DNA of 64,000 bases from Posidonia oceanica (Eukaryota > Streptophyta > Magnoliopsida > Alismatales > Posidoniaceae): NCBI GenBank assembly GCA_037176725.1, contig JAZBRS010000020.1, positions 103,682,501 through 103,746,500 on the forward strand, read 5' to 3'. Below are positions 9,639 to 20,600 of this stretch, in pieces. The stretch's first letter is position 1. Every line of letters starts with the position of its first letter. The notes beneath the pieces are model-generated. The model worked only from the letters and a program-made list of their open reading frames with translations, made no database searches and was not told the DNA's origin. The position numbers were made by a program, and so were the translations under genes.

Positions 9639-12600
9639 TCTGACAGGCTTGAATCAATTGGAATCCTCTGGTGACTTCTGGATCCAAATCTAGGTCCAAA
9701 CCTACACATTCCCTTTCATCCTACCCTTCAAAACAAGCCCAAACTTGACCTAGAATCACATCCCTTTCCCAAGCCCAAAAACCATAGGAAAACTCACCAT
9801 TCGAAACTTAGCAAACCTACCCAAGAACTCTCAAAATTTCAAACCAAAATCACTCCCAAAAATCCTAGAAAACCTAGGTAAAACTACCCTTTTCCTACAC
9901 CTCAACCCTTCCAAAACTTTCCCAAAACGAAACCCAAACCCTAGGTCCAACACTAGAGACCCTAGGCCACACACTCCCCAAATTTCACCCCTTTTCTAAA
10001 CCCCTAACCCCTTCATTTCACCAAATTATCCTTTTCTCTCTCTTGGATTATTCTTTTCTCTCTCCTCTCTCTCTCTCCTGATTATCCTCCTTCTTTTCAC
10101 CCCCTTCTCTCCCTTCTTCTTGCCTGGCTGTAGGCCCCCCTTGTGCATCTATCTCTTCTGAATCTTATTTGTATTTTTATCTTATTTTTAACATTTTCTT
10201 TGACTTTCAAAAAAATTATTTTCTTTCAACTCTTCCTTTTCCTCTTTACTTCTTCATTTCTCCTTTTCCTTCTTCCGTTTCCTTTTCTTTTCCTTTCTCT
10301 TACTAAATCTCTAAAAAATCCTTAAAAACCCTAAAACAAAAGGAAAACAAACCAAAACCCTAAAAGAAATAATTAAAAACTTAAACGAATAATTAAAAAC
10401 AAAAAACCTAACTAAATCAAACTAAAATGGAAAACTAAGAATGCAACTTAAAAAATGCAAAACAAACAAAAAGAAAATGCTGTAAAATCAAGGAAAAAAT
10501 CAAAATGTAATTAAAACAAGCAAAAGTAAAAACCCTACTAAAAACAATCAAAAATAAATCCTAAAAAAGGAAAGAAAACAATTAAAAAACACTAAGGCAA
10601 GTAATTAAGAAAAAGACTTAACTTAACAAATCTAAAAGAAACGGTTTGAAAACTTAATTAAAAAGGAAAAAGAAATAATCAAAAAGCTTGAAACAATCTA
10701 AAAACACTTAATTAAAAACTCAACAAGAAAACTTAACTAAAAAAAATATTATTAAAAGAACTTAACAAACAAAATAAAAAACAAATCAAAAAAGACTTAA
10801 AGAAAAGACTAAAATCAAAAATCTAAAACTCACCCTAATTAATTTAAAAACAAACTTTAAAAAATCCTAATTAACATCCCAAGTACTTAACAAGAAAAAC
10901 ACAATTAAAAAACAACTTAAAAGACTTAACAAACATTTAAACAAAATCAAAAACAATTTAAAGAAAAGAAAACCCTAAAAACCCTAATCAAAACTAAAAC
11001 TCTTTAATCCTAATTAACTAATCAAAAACAATCACTAAAAGAACCGAACTTGAAATCCTAACTCAAACACAACAATTCCAAGAACCTTTTCTATTTATGT
11101 TTTAGTTCTATTTATTTTTATTTTCTTTTCCTTCTTCTTTCCCTTCTTCTTTCCCTTTCTTCCTTTCTTTCTATTTTCCTTTCCTTTTCTTCCTGGGCCC
11201 GGTCCGGCCCATTCTCCCCTCCACACCTCCCTCCTTCCTTCTTTCTTTTCTTTCTTTCTTTTATTTCTTTCCCTCGCACAGCCTGGCCCACACAGCCTCC
11301 TCCTTCCTCCCTCTTTCTTCTTCTTCTTCCTCAAGTTCATCTCCCTTCCCGCGCCAACAACTCCCTCCATCCTCTTCAAAATTCAATTTCTCTTCTCCCT
11401 CCCGATCACCATCAATCCAGCTCACCTCCTACCTCTCTCAGCTCTCAACAGGATCCCCGGGGGGCATTCAATGCACGTCGCCTCCGGTTGTCCTCGCTGC
11501 CAGCTGCTGCTCCTGTCGGTGGAGGATTTGAATCCCCAGCGTGCTTCCACTCCTTCAGCAGTTGATAAAACCTCAGCTCTTCTCCTCCTCATCTGCCTTT
11601 TTCGTCTTCCAAAGAGAGTGAGAGAATCCAGAGCAGAGAAGCACCCAAATCCCTTCCTCCTTCCACTGCAAATCCAAGCTCCTTCTTCCTCTTCTTTTTC
11701 ATCCCATCCAGAGCTTCCACACCCAGTAAACCACCTCCAATTTCCGTCCCCAATCTCACCCAGGTAACCACCTTCATAGCCACCCATCTAGTAGCCAAAA
11801 TCACCCTGAAATCACCCCGCAATTCCACCTAATCTTCAACAGAACCCAACACCTTCTTCCCCAGAATTCCCGTCCGCAGAATCCTTCCAAATTCCGCCCA
11901 GAAGCTCACCAAAACACCACCTTCCAAAGCCCCTAAGCCATCAGCCCGACAGCTCTTCACAGACAAAACCCTCCACCACAAACACATACACTCATTTTCT
12001 GTCCGAAAATCCACCAGTTGCAATCTCCTTCTCCAGCAAACCACGACCTAACCTGAGCATCTAGAATCCATCACCAGACCTCCAGCAAGTCACCGCCACC
12101 CTCCAACTGAGCCAGAGAGCAGTAGATACCCTTCCCCACCTCCAGCGACCTGCAGGGCACCCACTGAACCCATTTCTCGCGCCGGTCTTCGAAGCTCCAT
12201 TCCACCCCTTCAGGAAGCATCGGAGGACCTCCAGGAGCGAATCCCAACGCCCGCGAGCCGCCGCCGACGTCCACAGCACCCGGTCCAACTTCACCGGCAA
12301 CCACTGAAACAGCTCGCGTCGGGGGAGCGCTCTGGACGACAGAACAGGTGCCATCTCTTCCCATTAGTTTAGTTCCTTCCTCTGCGTGCTTCCTGGCCTG
12401 TTAGAATGGGATTCTACCCTCTCTCTCGCCGGGTCAACGCCGCCGCCAGCCTCTCTTCTCCGGCAAGCTCCGGATCAGAACCACCACACCAGTGAGTAGA
12501 ACGCCGCTCCGTCGATTCCCCGAGGTCCGCACGGCCAGCAGCAACACTCCGGTGGCTTCAGAATGCCCTCCCGTCGCGTCGATCGTTCGAACGGTCTTCC

Positions 12601-13962
12601 TCTGGACTGCAGTGCTCCGTTGTCATCTCCGGTCCTCTCCAGGCTCTGTCACGGCTCCCCGAATTTGCTCCGAGGTCCGTCAAGCTCCGGTGAAGCTCGC
12701 CCGCCGGACTACGCCTCCCCAGCACCCCTCCTCTGCTCTCTCCAGCCACTGGTAGCGTCCTGCTATAGTGGCCACTTCGCTGTGTTTTTACTGTGCAGTT
12801 ATTTTTCTTTATCATGCTATTTTGCCATTAAATTGCATATCTGCCTTCTGTTTTTATTTTATTGCGCTTTAGTCCAGCCATCGTTTATGATTCATTTAAT
12901 TTTGAATTTAAACCTTATTAAATTGCATGAAAAATTTAAAAAACTGTCTAATTGCATGTTAGTCCTTCTACTGTGTCTTCTTTTTAAGTTTATTTTAGTT
13001 GAAGTCCTGCAACTTTTTATTATCGCATGTTAGTCGTTTAATTAATAATCTGATTTAATGCTTTAAGTTTACCTTAGTAAATTGCATTTGTGAACCCTGT
13101 CTTTTCCTCTATTTACATTTTAGTCCTCTGATCTGTTGATTATGCATTTATTTTTCAACTTTTCTTACTGCATTGCATTATTTCCCCCATGCATTTTAAT
13201 TTTTGCATATAAGTCCTTCACATAATGCACAGCATCTGTCCTTTTAAAATTTTTGCTTATAAAATTGCATTTTAGGCCCTGCATGTTTTAAAATTGCACA
13301 TAAGTCCTCTACATGTTTATAAAACTCATTTAAATGCATATTTTTGCTTATAAAATTGCATTTTAGACCCTGCATATTTAAAAATTGCACATAGGTCCTC
13401 TATTTGCATTCTCAGACCATTTAAGACCACTTTTTTGCTTACAAAATTGCATTTCAACCCCTACATGTTTCAAAATTGCATGTTAATCCTCCACATGATT
13501 TCAAAACTTATCCTAATGCATATTTTACCTTATAACATTGCATTTTGAACCCTGCATTTTGCAAAATTACACTCGGACCCCCTAACTTTTCAAAATTTTT
13601 GCATTTAGACCCCCACTTTTTCAAAAATTGCACATAAGTTCCCAGGTTTTCTGAAAAGTCAGTCTTAGGTCCTTTCTTGCATTCCTACATGCATTTGCAC
13701 TCATGCATCTTTGCATTTGGCATTCTTGCACACACTTAAGCATTCTTAGCTCCCATTTACACAGGAGGACCTGTTTTGCACATCCCTAGGACCTCCTGTA
13801 CACCTAGATCTATTCTTCTCCCCTATTCTGGCCCCTCTGCCTTGAAGCTGGGATATCTTTTGATCTGGCCGTTGGATCTTCCCAACCAAGCTACCTGGAC
13901 GACCCCGGTGGAGCGCTCTTCAGCATGGACCAAGCATTTCTCAGATCAGGCTCCAGATTTCC

Positions 13963-13971
13963 AAGGTAAGT
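13963..13971 (+). other. Conserved 5' splice-site sequence in LTR, element A
   Basis: AAG/GTAAGT with the junction after 13965, a full plant consensus. It is identical in all four LTRs in view (22224, 43055 and, on the minus strand, 60507 are the first intron bases). It may start a leader intron ending before gag. Confidence 0.6.
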
Positions 13972-14419
13972 CCTCTTGAACCCCTGCACAGCATTCATTT
14001 GCACACCATTTGCATTGCATGCATTGTTTTTGCTTTCTGATTTCTCGAACATGTAGATTAGGACTCCCTCTTCCTTTCTATCAACTCTATTCCCCTTTTC
14101 GCGTACTCTTGGCATCTTTGTGTTGTGTTTCCCTTGGATTCGCCACTAATTGCGACTTCTTTCCCCCTTTTCCACGATTCGATCGCATCGCGAGCTTTTG
14201 GCAGCGTGCGAAACACATCGTGGGACACTCTGGTGGGAAATGGTCACAGGACAGTGGTAATCCTTCCACTTGCTCCCTTTCCCCTTTATAGGTCTTCACA
14301 CCTACTTTATGCGGTCCTCAAATGACGTTCGTTCTCACACTTGCGCTGTTTACCTCCCCTTTGCTTCTCCTGCTCTTTCTCTTTGCATCTGCATCTGCAT
14401 GGCTTTACCGACGTTTTAC

Positions 14420-14990
14420 CTCGCTCGCTTTGGCACCGTTTTGCGTGCCCGCTTTCCTTTTGGCACCGTTTTGCTTGCCCGCTTCGTCTTTGGCACCATT
14501 TTGTGTGCCCGCTCTGTTTTTGGCACTGTTTTGCTTGCCCGCTTTGCTTTTGGCACCGTTTTACGTGTCCGCTTTGCTTTTGGCACCGTTTTTGTGCCCG
14601 CTCTGTCTTTGGCACCGTTTTGTGTGCCCGCTCTGTCTTTGGCACCGTTTTGTGTGCCCGCTTTGCTTTTGCACCATTTTGCGTGCCGCTCTTGTTTTCT
14701 TGCACCGTTTTACGTGCTGGCTTTGTTTTCAGCACCGTTTCGCGTGCTCGCTCTGTTTTGGCACCATTTTGCGCGCCTGCTCTTATTTTCTGTATCGTTT
14801 CGCGTGCTCGCTCTGTTTTGGCACCGTTTTGCGTGTCCGCTCTTGTTTTCTTGCACTGTTTGCGTGCTGCCTTTGCTTTTGGCACCGTTTTTCGTGCCCG
14901 ATCTCGTTTTCTTGCACCGTTTCGCACGCCGCTCTCGTCTCTCGCGTCGTTTTGCGTGTCTTATGCTGTTTTCTCTTGCATGCCGCCCGT
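14420..14990 (+). repeat. 30-bp minisatellite within LTR of element A
   Basis: About 18 degenerate copies of a roughly 30-bp unit, TTGGCACCGTTTTGCGTGCC plus a variable CGCTYTGTYT tail. Homologous arrays occupy the same LTR position in B and C. Long open frames here (14270-15122) are by-products of a period divisible by three. Confidence 0.9.
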
Positions 14991-15656
14991 ATTGCTTGGT
15001 TTTACCGCCGTTTTGCTTTTCCGCTTACATTTGCATATAAGTCAGTGATGCTTACTGCCTGGAGTTCTCACGAGCCAGGTTTCGACTGGTTCGGAACACA
15101 GACAGCGTTGCTGAGCACTTAGACTGCACATTTACTTCCCTGCATTGCATTCCATCGCTTAGAGCACACCTATGAGCATCCATTCAGGCATTCATTGGCA
15201 TTTAGGCATTCAAACCTGCATTTCCCTGCGTTTGTGGGAGTAAGTCTAGAAAGACCGATTCTCGGGCGTGTCGGGGGTGCCTAACACCTTCCCCGCACGT
15301 AACAGGAGTCCTTGCCCAGTCTTTTGGCCCGCAATGACCATATTGCCCTTATCCTAGGCATGAGTCATCTCATTTGCATTTGTTTTCCCTTGCATTGCTT
15401 TGCATTGCATCCTTTGCTTGGTTTTGTGTGTTAACTCGCGCATTTCCCCAGTCTTCCTTGTCTCCCGATAATAGACACGGTGGTGACTCTGACTTGTCTT
15501 ATCTTCTTCTTTTCTTATCTTTTCTTCTCTGTTTTAAGTGTTTTCGAGTTGAGCCTTCCTCCTCGGACATAGCCGTTTATAGTGTGCCTGATTCCGATCG
15601 GTACACACGAGCTTCTGGCAGTGTGCATGGACAATCCGAACACCGCAATTACTACA

Positions 15657-17072
15657 CCCTTTTTAAAGTAGTTGTTTTTATGTTAGGGTTTTTAATTAGG
15701 TTTTTTAAAGATTATTTTTTAATTAGTTAATTAGGATTAGAAGGAGTTGTAGTTTTGATTTAAGTTTTTAGGATTTAAGTTTTCTTTAAATTGTTTTTTA
15801 TTAGGTTTAAATGTTTGTTAAGTTTTTTCATTGTTTTTTTAGTTAAGTTTTTCTTGTTAGGTTGGGATTTTTAACTAGGCTCTTAAATGGCTTGCTTTTT
15901 AATTAGTTAGGATGAGTTTTAGGTTTTTTTTATTTTAGTCTTTAGGATTCTCCTTAAGTTTTCTTTAATTTGTTTTTTGATTTTGTTTGTTAAGTTCTTT
16001 TAATATTTTTTTTAGTTAAGTTTTTAATTAAGTTTTTAAATTGTTTTAAATTTTTTGATTGTTTCTTTTAGTTTTGTTACTTGTTTTTTTTTTAATTATT
16101 TATCTTAGGGTTTCTTAATTGCTTCTTTTTCCCATTTCTTTTTTCCTAGGTTTTGTTTTATGTTATTTTTAAAAGGGCTTTTGCTTTTTTGTTTGTTCTG
16201 ATTCTATTTTTCTTTTGTTGTTTTTTATTTGCTTTTTCTTTTGTTTTTTTTGTATTTTTTAGATTGCATTCATGGTTTCCTTTTTTAGTTGGACTTAGTT
16301 AGGTTTTTGTTTTTAATTGTTTGTTTAAGTTTTTAATTATTTCTTTTTAGGATTTTGATTTGTTTTTTCCTTGTTTTAAAGGTTTTTTAAAGATTTAGTG
16401 GAAGGAAGGAAAAGAAAAAGAAAAGGAAGAAATGGAGAAGGAAAGAAGAAAGAGAGGAGTGGAAGGAAAATAAATATTAGAAAATCAAGGAATAAGCTAA
16501 AAATTAAATAAAAATATAAATAAAATACATAAGAGATAGATGCACAAGGTGGATCCACAGCCAAGCAAGAACAAGAGAGAGAAGGGAGTGAAAAGAAGGA
16601 GAATAAGAAGGAGAGAGAGAGGAGAGAGAAAAGAATAATCCAGGAGAGAGAAAAGGATAATTTGGATAAATGAAGGGGTTAAAGGTTTAGGAATGAGGTG
16701 AAATTTGGGGAGTGTGTGGCCTAGGGTCTCTAGTGTTGGACCTAGGGTTTGGATTTGGATTTTGAAAGGTTTTAGAAGGGTTTTGAGGTGTAGAAAAAGG
16801 GTAGTTTTGTTAGGTTTTCTAGGGGTTTTGTGAGTGGTTTTGGTTTGAAATTTCTAAGGATTTTTGGTGGATTTGCTAAGTTAGAAAGGGTGAGTTTTCC
16901 TATGGTTTTTGGGTAGTTTTTGGACTTGGGAAATGAGTGTGATTCTAGGTTAGGTTTGGGCTTGATTTGAAGAGATGGATAAAAGGAAAAGTGTAGGTTT
17001 GGACCTAGATTTGGATTCAGAAGCCAACAGAAGATTCCAATTGATTCAGCTTGTCAAAATAGGGTGTCAACA
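15657..17072 (-). repeat. 3' LTR of element C, U3 portion (interrupted by element A)
   Basis: Reverse complement of an LTR start: TGTTGACACCC begins at 17072 and runs leftward. The left end (CCCTTTTTAAAGTAG) abuts element A's LTR end at 15656/15657. The same sequence continues uninterrupted at 63588 in C's other LTR, where it is preceded by GTTTTGAAAA. This proves A's insertion point. The T-rich block 15661-16390 is the minus-strand view of the A-rich LTR block. Confidence 0.92.
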
Positions 17073-17140
17073 GATGCCCCTCCCTGAGCGAGGTCCAGTG
17101 AAGCGAGGCCGCTGCTCAGGGTTGACAAGACACCCCATTT
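17057..17140 (-). promoter_or_regulatory. PPT / LTR-end stem-loop, element C
   Basis: Outer arms AAATAGGGTGTC and GACACCCCATTT (one mismatch) and inner arms CCCTGAGC / GCTCAGGG (perfect) enclose the PPT. This is the minus-strand counterpart of the structures in A and B. Confidence 0.7.
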
Positions 17141-17654
17141 GACCGACGGGAGCAGAGGTTTGCTATTGGCGTGAGCTACTTATTCGGCAGATGCACCGAA
17201 CGTCGTAGCCCGTTGCCGCAATGCAAAATGCAGGTGCAGATGAATGGAATGCAATGTATGCAATGCAAATGTTAGTGCAAAGGTTAGCACAGATGCGTAT
17301 GCTGATGTAGTACAAATGATGCTGATGACGTTAGTTTAGCATGCAATGTTAGAAAAAGGAGTGCAGAGAGGATGCAAAAGGAATGCTAAAAGAAACCACG
17401 ATGTAGCGCAAAAATCTGGCAGCTAGTCCAAACTTGCGCAACAAGGCGAGAGAGAAAAGTGTAGCTTGTCCTTGCCTGAGGGAGCAAGCAAGCAAAAAAA
17501 AGAAGCACGATCGAAGAGGGGCCAACTCTCCAGTCGCGGGGGGATGCGGGACTTTGTCTTCCAGGAGCAAAGTCGCGTGAAGAAGGTGATAAGATGTTGG
17601 ACTTATCAGCCGGATAGTTTACGGTCCTATCAACCGGAAGCGATAGTATACGGT
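17073..17654 (-). mobile_element. Element C internal region, 3' terminal piece (split off by element B)
   Basis: Read on the minus strand from 17654 down: the end of the hairpin array, a lone type-1 hairpin (17588-17607), the pre-LTR block, and the PPT (GGAGGGGCATC, 17073-17083). The rest of C resumes at 44285. Stem-loop arms are 17057-17068 with 17129-17140 and 17082-17089 with 17114-17121. Confidence 0.92.
17650..17654. repeat. Target-site duplication, left, element B
   Basis: ACGGT directly before the TG of the 5' LTR; the matching ACGGT is at 44285-44289. A 5-bp duplication is typical of Ty3/gypsy integrases. Confidence 0.95.
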
Positions 17655-20600
17655 TGTTGACACCCCATTTCGACAAGCTGGATCGATTGGAACCCTCTGG
17701 TGGCTGCTGAACCCAAGTCTAGACCCAAACCCACGCCTTTCTCTCCTTCTTTCCCCTCAAAACAAGCCCAAACTCAACCTAGGATTACCCCCCTTTCTCG
17801 AATCTAAAAACTAACCAAAATCCACAGGAAAACTCACCCTTGATGACTTAACAAACCTACCAAAAAGTCCGCAAAAATTCAAATCAGAACCCCTCCCAAA
17901 AACCCTAGGAAACTTAGGCAAAGCTACCCTTTTTCTACACCTCAAAACTCCTCCAAAACTTTCTCAAAACTAAACCAAAACCCTGGGACCAAAACTAGAA
18001 ACCCTAGACCCCACACCCGCCAAGTTTCAACCCTTTCCAGGACCTCTAAGACCCCCTTTTGGCCAAATTATCCTTTTCTCTCTCCGGAATTATCATTTTC
18101 TCTCTCCTCTCTCTCTCCTGATTATCATCTCTCTTTTCATCCCCTTCTTGCCCCTTTTCCTGCCTGACTGTGGGCCCTCTTTGTGCTTCTATCCCTTCTC
18201 TATCTTATTCCTATTTTTACTTTATTTTTAGCTTTTTCCCTGAATTTTAAAAAATCCTTTTTCCTCCAACTCATCTCTTTCCCTTTTATTTCTCCCTTTC
18301 TCCATTTCCTTCCTCCTTCTCTTTTCCTTTTCTTTCTTTTGCTAAAATCCATAAAAAGCCCTAAAAATCTGTAAAACTCCAAAACATAAGAGAAACAAAT
18401 CAGAACTCTAAGAAAAACAATTTAAAAATATTAAACAAACAATTAAAAACTTAAACCTAATTAAATCAAGCTAAAAAGAAAATCAAGCATGCAAACTAAA
18501 AAATGCAAAACAAACCAAAAGAAAATACCGTAAAATCAAGAAAAAAAACTAAAACAAAATCAAGACCCACCAAAGGTAAAAATCCCATCAAGATAATTAA
18601 AAGGCAAACCTTAAAAAAAAAAAAAGTAAAACAATTAAGAACACTAAGATAAACAATTAATGAAAGGAAAAGCCTAACCTAACAAACCTAAGAAAAAAAC
18701 AACCTAAGGACTTAATTAAAAAGAAAATGAAGGACACATTAAAAGGACTTAAAAAACACTTAATCAGACAAAAGAAACCCAATTAAAAAACATCAAGAAA
18801 AATTAATAAATAAAAAATCACAAAACCTAATTCAAAAGACTTAAGAAAGAAAATCCTAAAAGACTAAAACTAAAAGCCCATAACCCATCCTAATTAACCT
18901 AAAAATAAATCCTAAAAAATCCTAATTAACATCCTAAATGCTTAACAAGAAAAACACAATTTTAAAAACAATTTAAAAAAAAGGTTTAACAAACACTTAA
19001 TCAAATGGAAAACGAATTAAAAAAACAAAAGAAACCCTAAAACCCTAATCAAGCCCAAAACCCCTTTAAACCACACTAATTAACCTAAAAACAGTCATTA
19101 AAAAATTTAATCAAGACCCTAACCTACAACACAATCACACTAATATTTTACTTATTTTTATTCTTTTTTCCTAATTTATTTCTCCCCTTTCTTCTCCTCC
19201 ATTTCTCTTCCTCCTCTTATCCTTTTTTCTCTTTTTTCTCTCTGCTGGGTCCGTCAGCCCGTTTCCTTTCTTTTTTCTTTTTTCTTTTTTTCAAACCCAC
19301 GGCCCAACCCACGGTCGAAGTCTTCTCCTTCCTCCTTCCCTCCGCACAGTACCGTCCTCTTCCACACTCTGCAATCGCTCCTGCCACGGACAGCGTCGCA
19401 GCTTCTGCCATTGCCAAGCCTGCGCTCGCACGCCTTCTGCCCGGACCGGACCGGCGTGCGCCGCATCGCGTCCGTGCTCCTGCCACCGCCCACTCGGCAT
19501 TCAATTGCCACAGCCTTGTAATCCTGCAAAACCAAGAAAGGAGGAGAGATCAAAAACCATAACCAGGAGGAGAGGAAGAAGGGGGGAGAAGTGAGAGAAG
19601 CATCCCCAGAAGAACCGAGACTCCTGTGTGCAATCCCAACCAGAGAGAGCAACCGGAGAGAGCAACCTGAGAGAGCAATTCCAGAGTGTTCTTCCCCACC
19701 GGAGCGACCTCCTTTCTTCCTCCGCTTCACCCTCCAATTCCAGAGAAGGAGAGCAGAGCTTGAGAGTCCTTGGCATCCCGGAGAGAGATCCCAATTCCAG
19801 AGCATTCCCACTCCTGGAACTTCTCGATTTCCTTCCTCTGAATTCAGAAAATTCTTCTCTTCTTTCTCCGGTAACCCAACACCATTCCAAGCCTTCGTTT
19901 CTCTCCCATTTAATCCCCCAAACTCACCCAGCAACCTAGCCATCTTCCTTCACCATTTCACTGCCTTTCCACCACTGAATCCACCCCAAATCACCCGACA
20001 GTCCACCTGTAAACCCAACACTGATCCCTCCACAATTCTCTTCACTACAAGCCGCCTCTCCTCCCCAAACCCTGTCCCGCTACTCGCCAAGAAACCACCT
20101 CCCTAAGCCACCCAACCTTCAGCCCTTTCCCTCACCACAGACTGCAAACTTCACCACAAACACCTGTGCCGCCTACTGTCCAGAAATCAGCCCAACCTCC
20201 TATCTCACTCCACGCTCTCCAGAACCGCAAGTCGATCATCCAGCTTCACTCCCCAGACCTCCAGCTACCTCCCGGAGGGTTTCACTCCACCGAACGAGCA
20301 GCAACAACCTCCCCCAACCTCCGGTCACTCTCCTGAACCCACAAAATTCTGGATCTTCTGCCGAGCTGCAGAACTTCGGTCCAACCGGTCGAGGAGCACC
20401 AGAAGCACCCCCTGAGAAGATCCCAACCTCCGCGAACGCCCGACGACCACCGCTGCGACCGGACGAACGTCGCCGACCAGCTCCGGTACTGCTGAGGTCG
20501 GGGGCATGATTCAGACGCGGAGCCAGGTAATTCTTTACCTCCTCAGTTCTCTCTTCTTCCTCTGCTGCTTCCCTGCCCCTTAGAAGTAAGATTCCGGCCC

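Larger units (their letters stand above)
1..15656 (+). mobile_element. Element A: 5'-truncated (by window edge) Tat-type Ty3/gypsy retrotransposon
   Basis: Plus-strand copy of the giant retrotransposon family. The window enters it in the spacer between protease and RT. The order is pol (to 3902), extra ORF (5488-6690), hairpin arrays (7159-9090), PPT (about 9611-9624) and 3' LTR (9625-15656). Its LTR ends ATTACTACA at 15656, and the next base resumes the U3 sequence of the minus-strand element C, so A is inserted in C's 3' LTR. Pol and extra-ORF sequence are closer to element C than to element B. The copy is inactive because of stops and frameshifts in pol and in the extra ORF. The 5' LTR, gag and protease must lie left of base 1. 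Confidence 0.93.
9625..15656 (+). repeat. 3' LTR of element A (6032 bp)
   Basis: Starts TGTTGACACCCC right after the PPT and ends ATTACTACA. In order it holds a unique U3 start, C/T-rich stretches, a long A-rich low-complexity block (about 10290-11090) with double telobox-like AAACCCTAA (10970-10987), a GC-rich block (11400-12770), a block of degenerate repeats around ATTGCATTTTAG...CCTGCAT (12800-13720), a conserved splice-donor sequence (13963-13971), about 370 bp shared only with C, a 30-bp minisatellite (14420-14990), and the conserved GGGGGTGCCTAACACCTTCC block (about 15270). Open frames inside it follow repeats and are not genes. Confidence 0.93.

Noticed and set aside
14270..15122. Overlapping long open frames (205-266 aa, FACPLCFWHRF-type repeats) and antisense KRCQKQSG-type frame
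   Set aside because: They arise because the 30-bp minisatellite period is divisible by three, so all frames stay open; nothing is conserved at protein level. The same applies to 22188-22908, 42893-43739 and 59618-60266.
19254..19943. Antisense 229-aa frame in B's 5' LTR, and 253-aa partner at 40012-40773
   Set aside because: Both lie in the GC-rich LTR block and are duplicates only because LTRs are duplicated; low-complexity Arg/Gly/Ser content and no counterpart of similar length in A or C.
19591..20106. Sense 171-aa frame in B's LTR (also 40241-40936)
   Set aside because: Compositionally biased Pro/Ser/Arg frame in LTR, no homologous frame in A or C, no recognisable domain.
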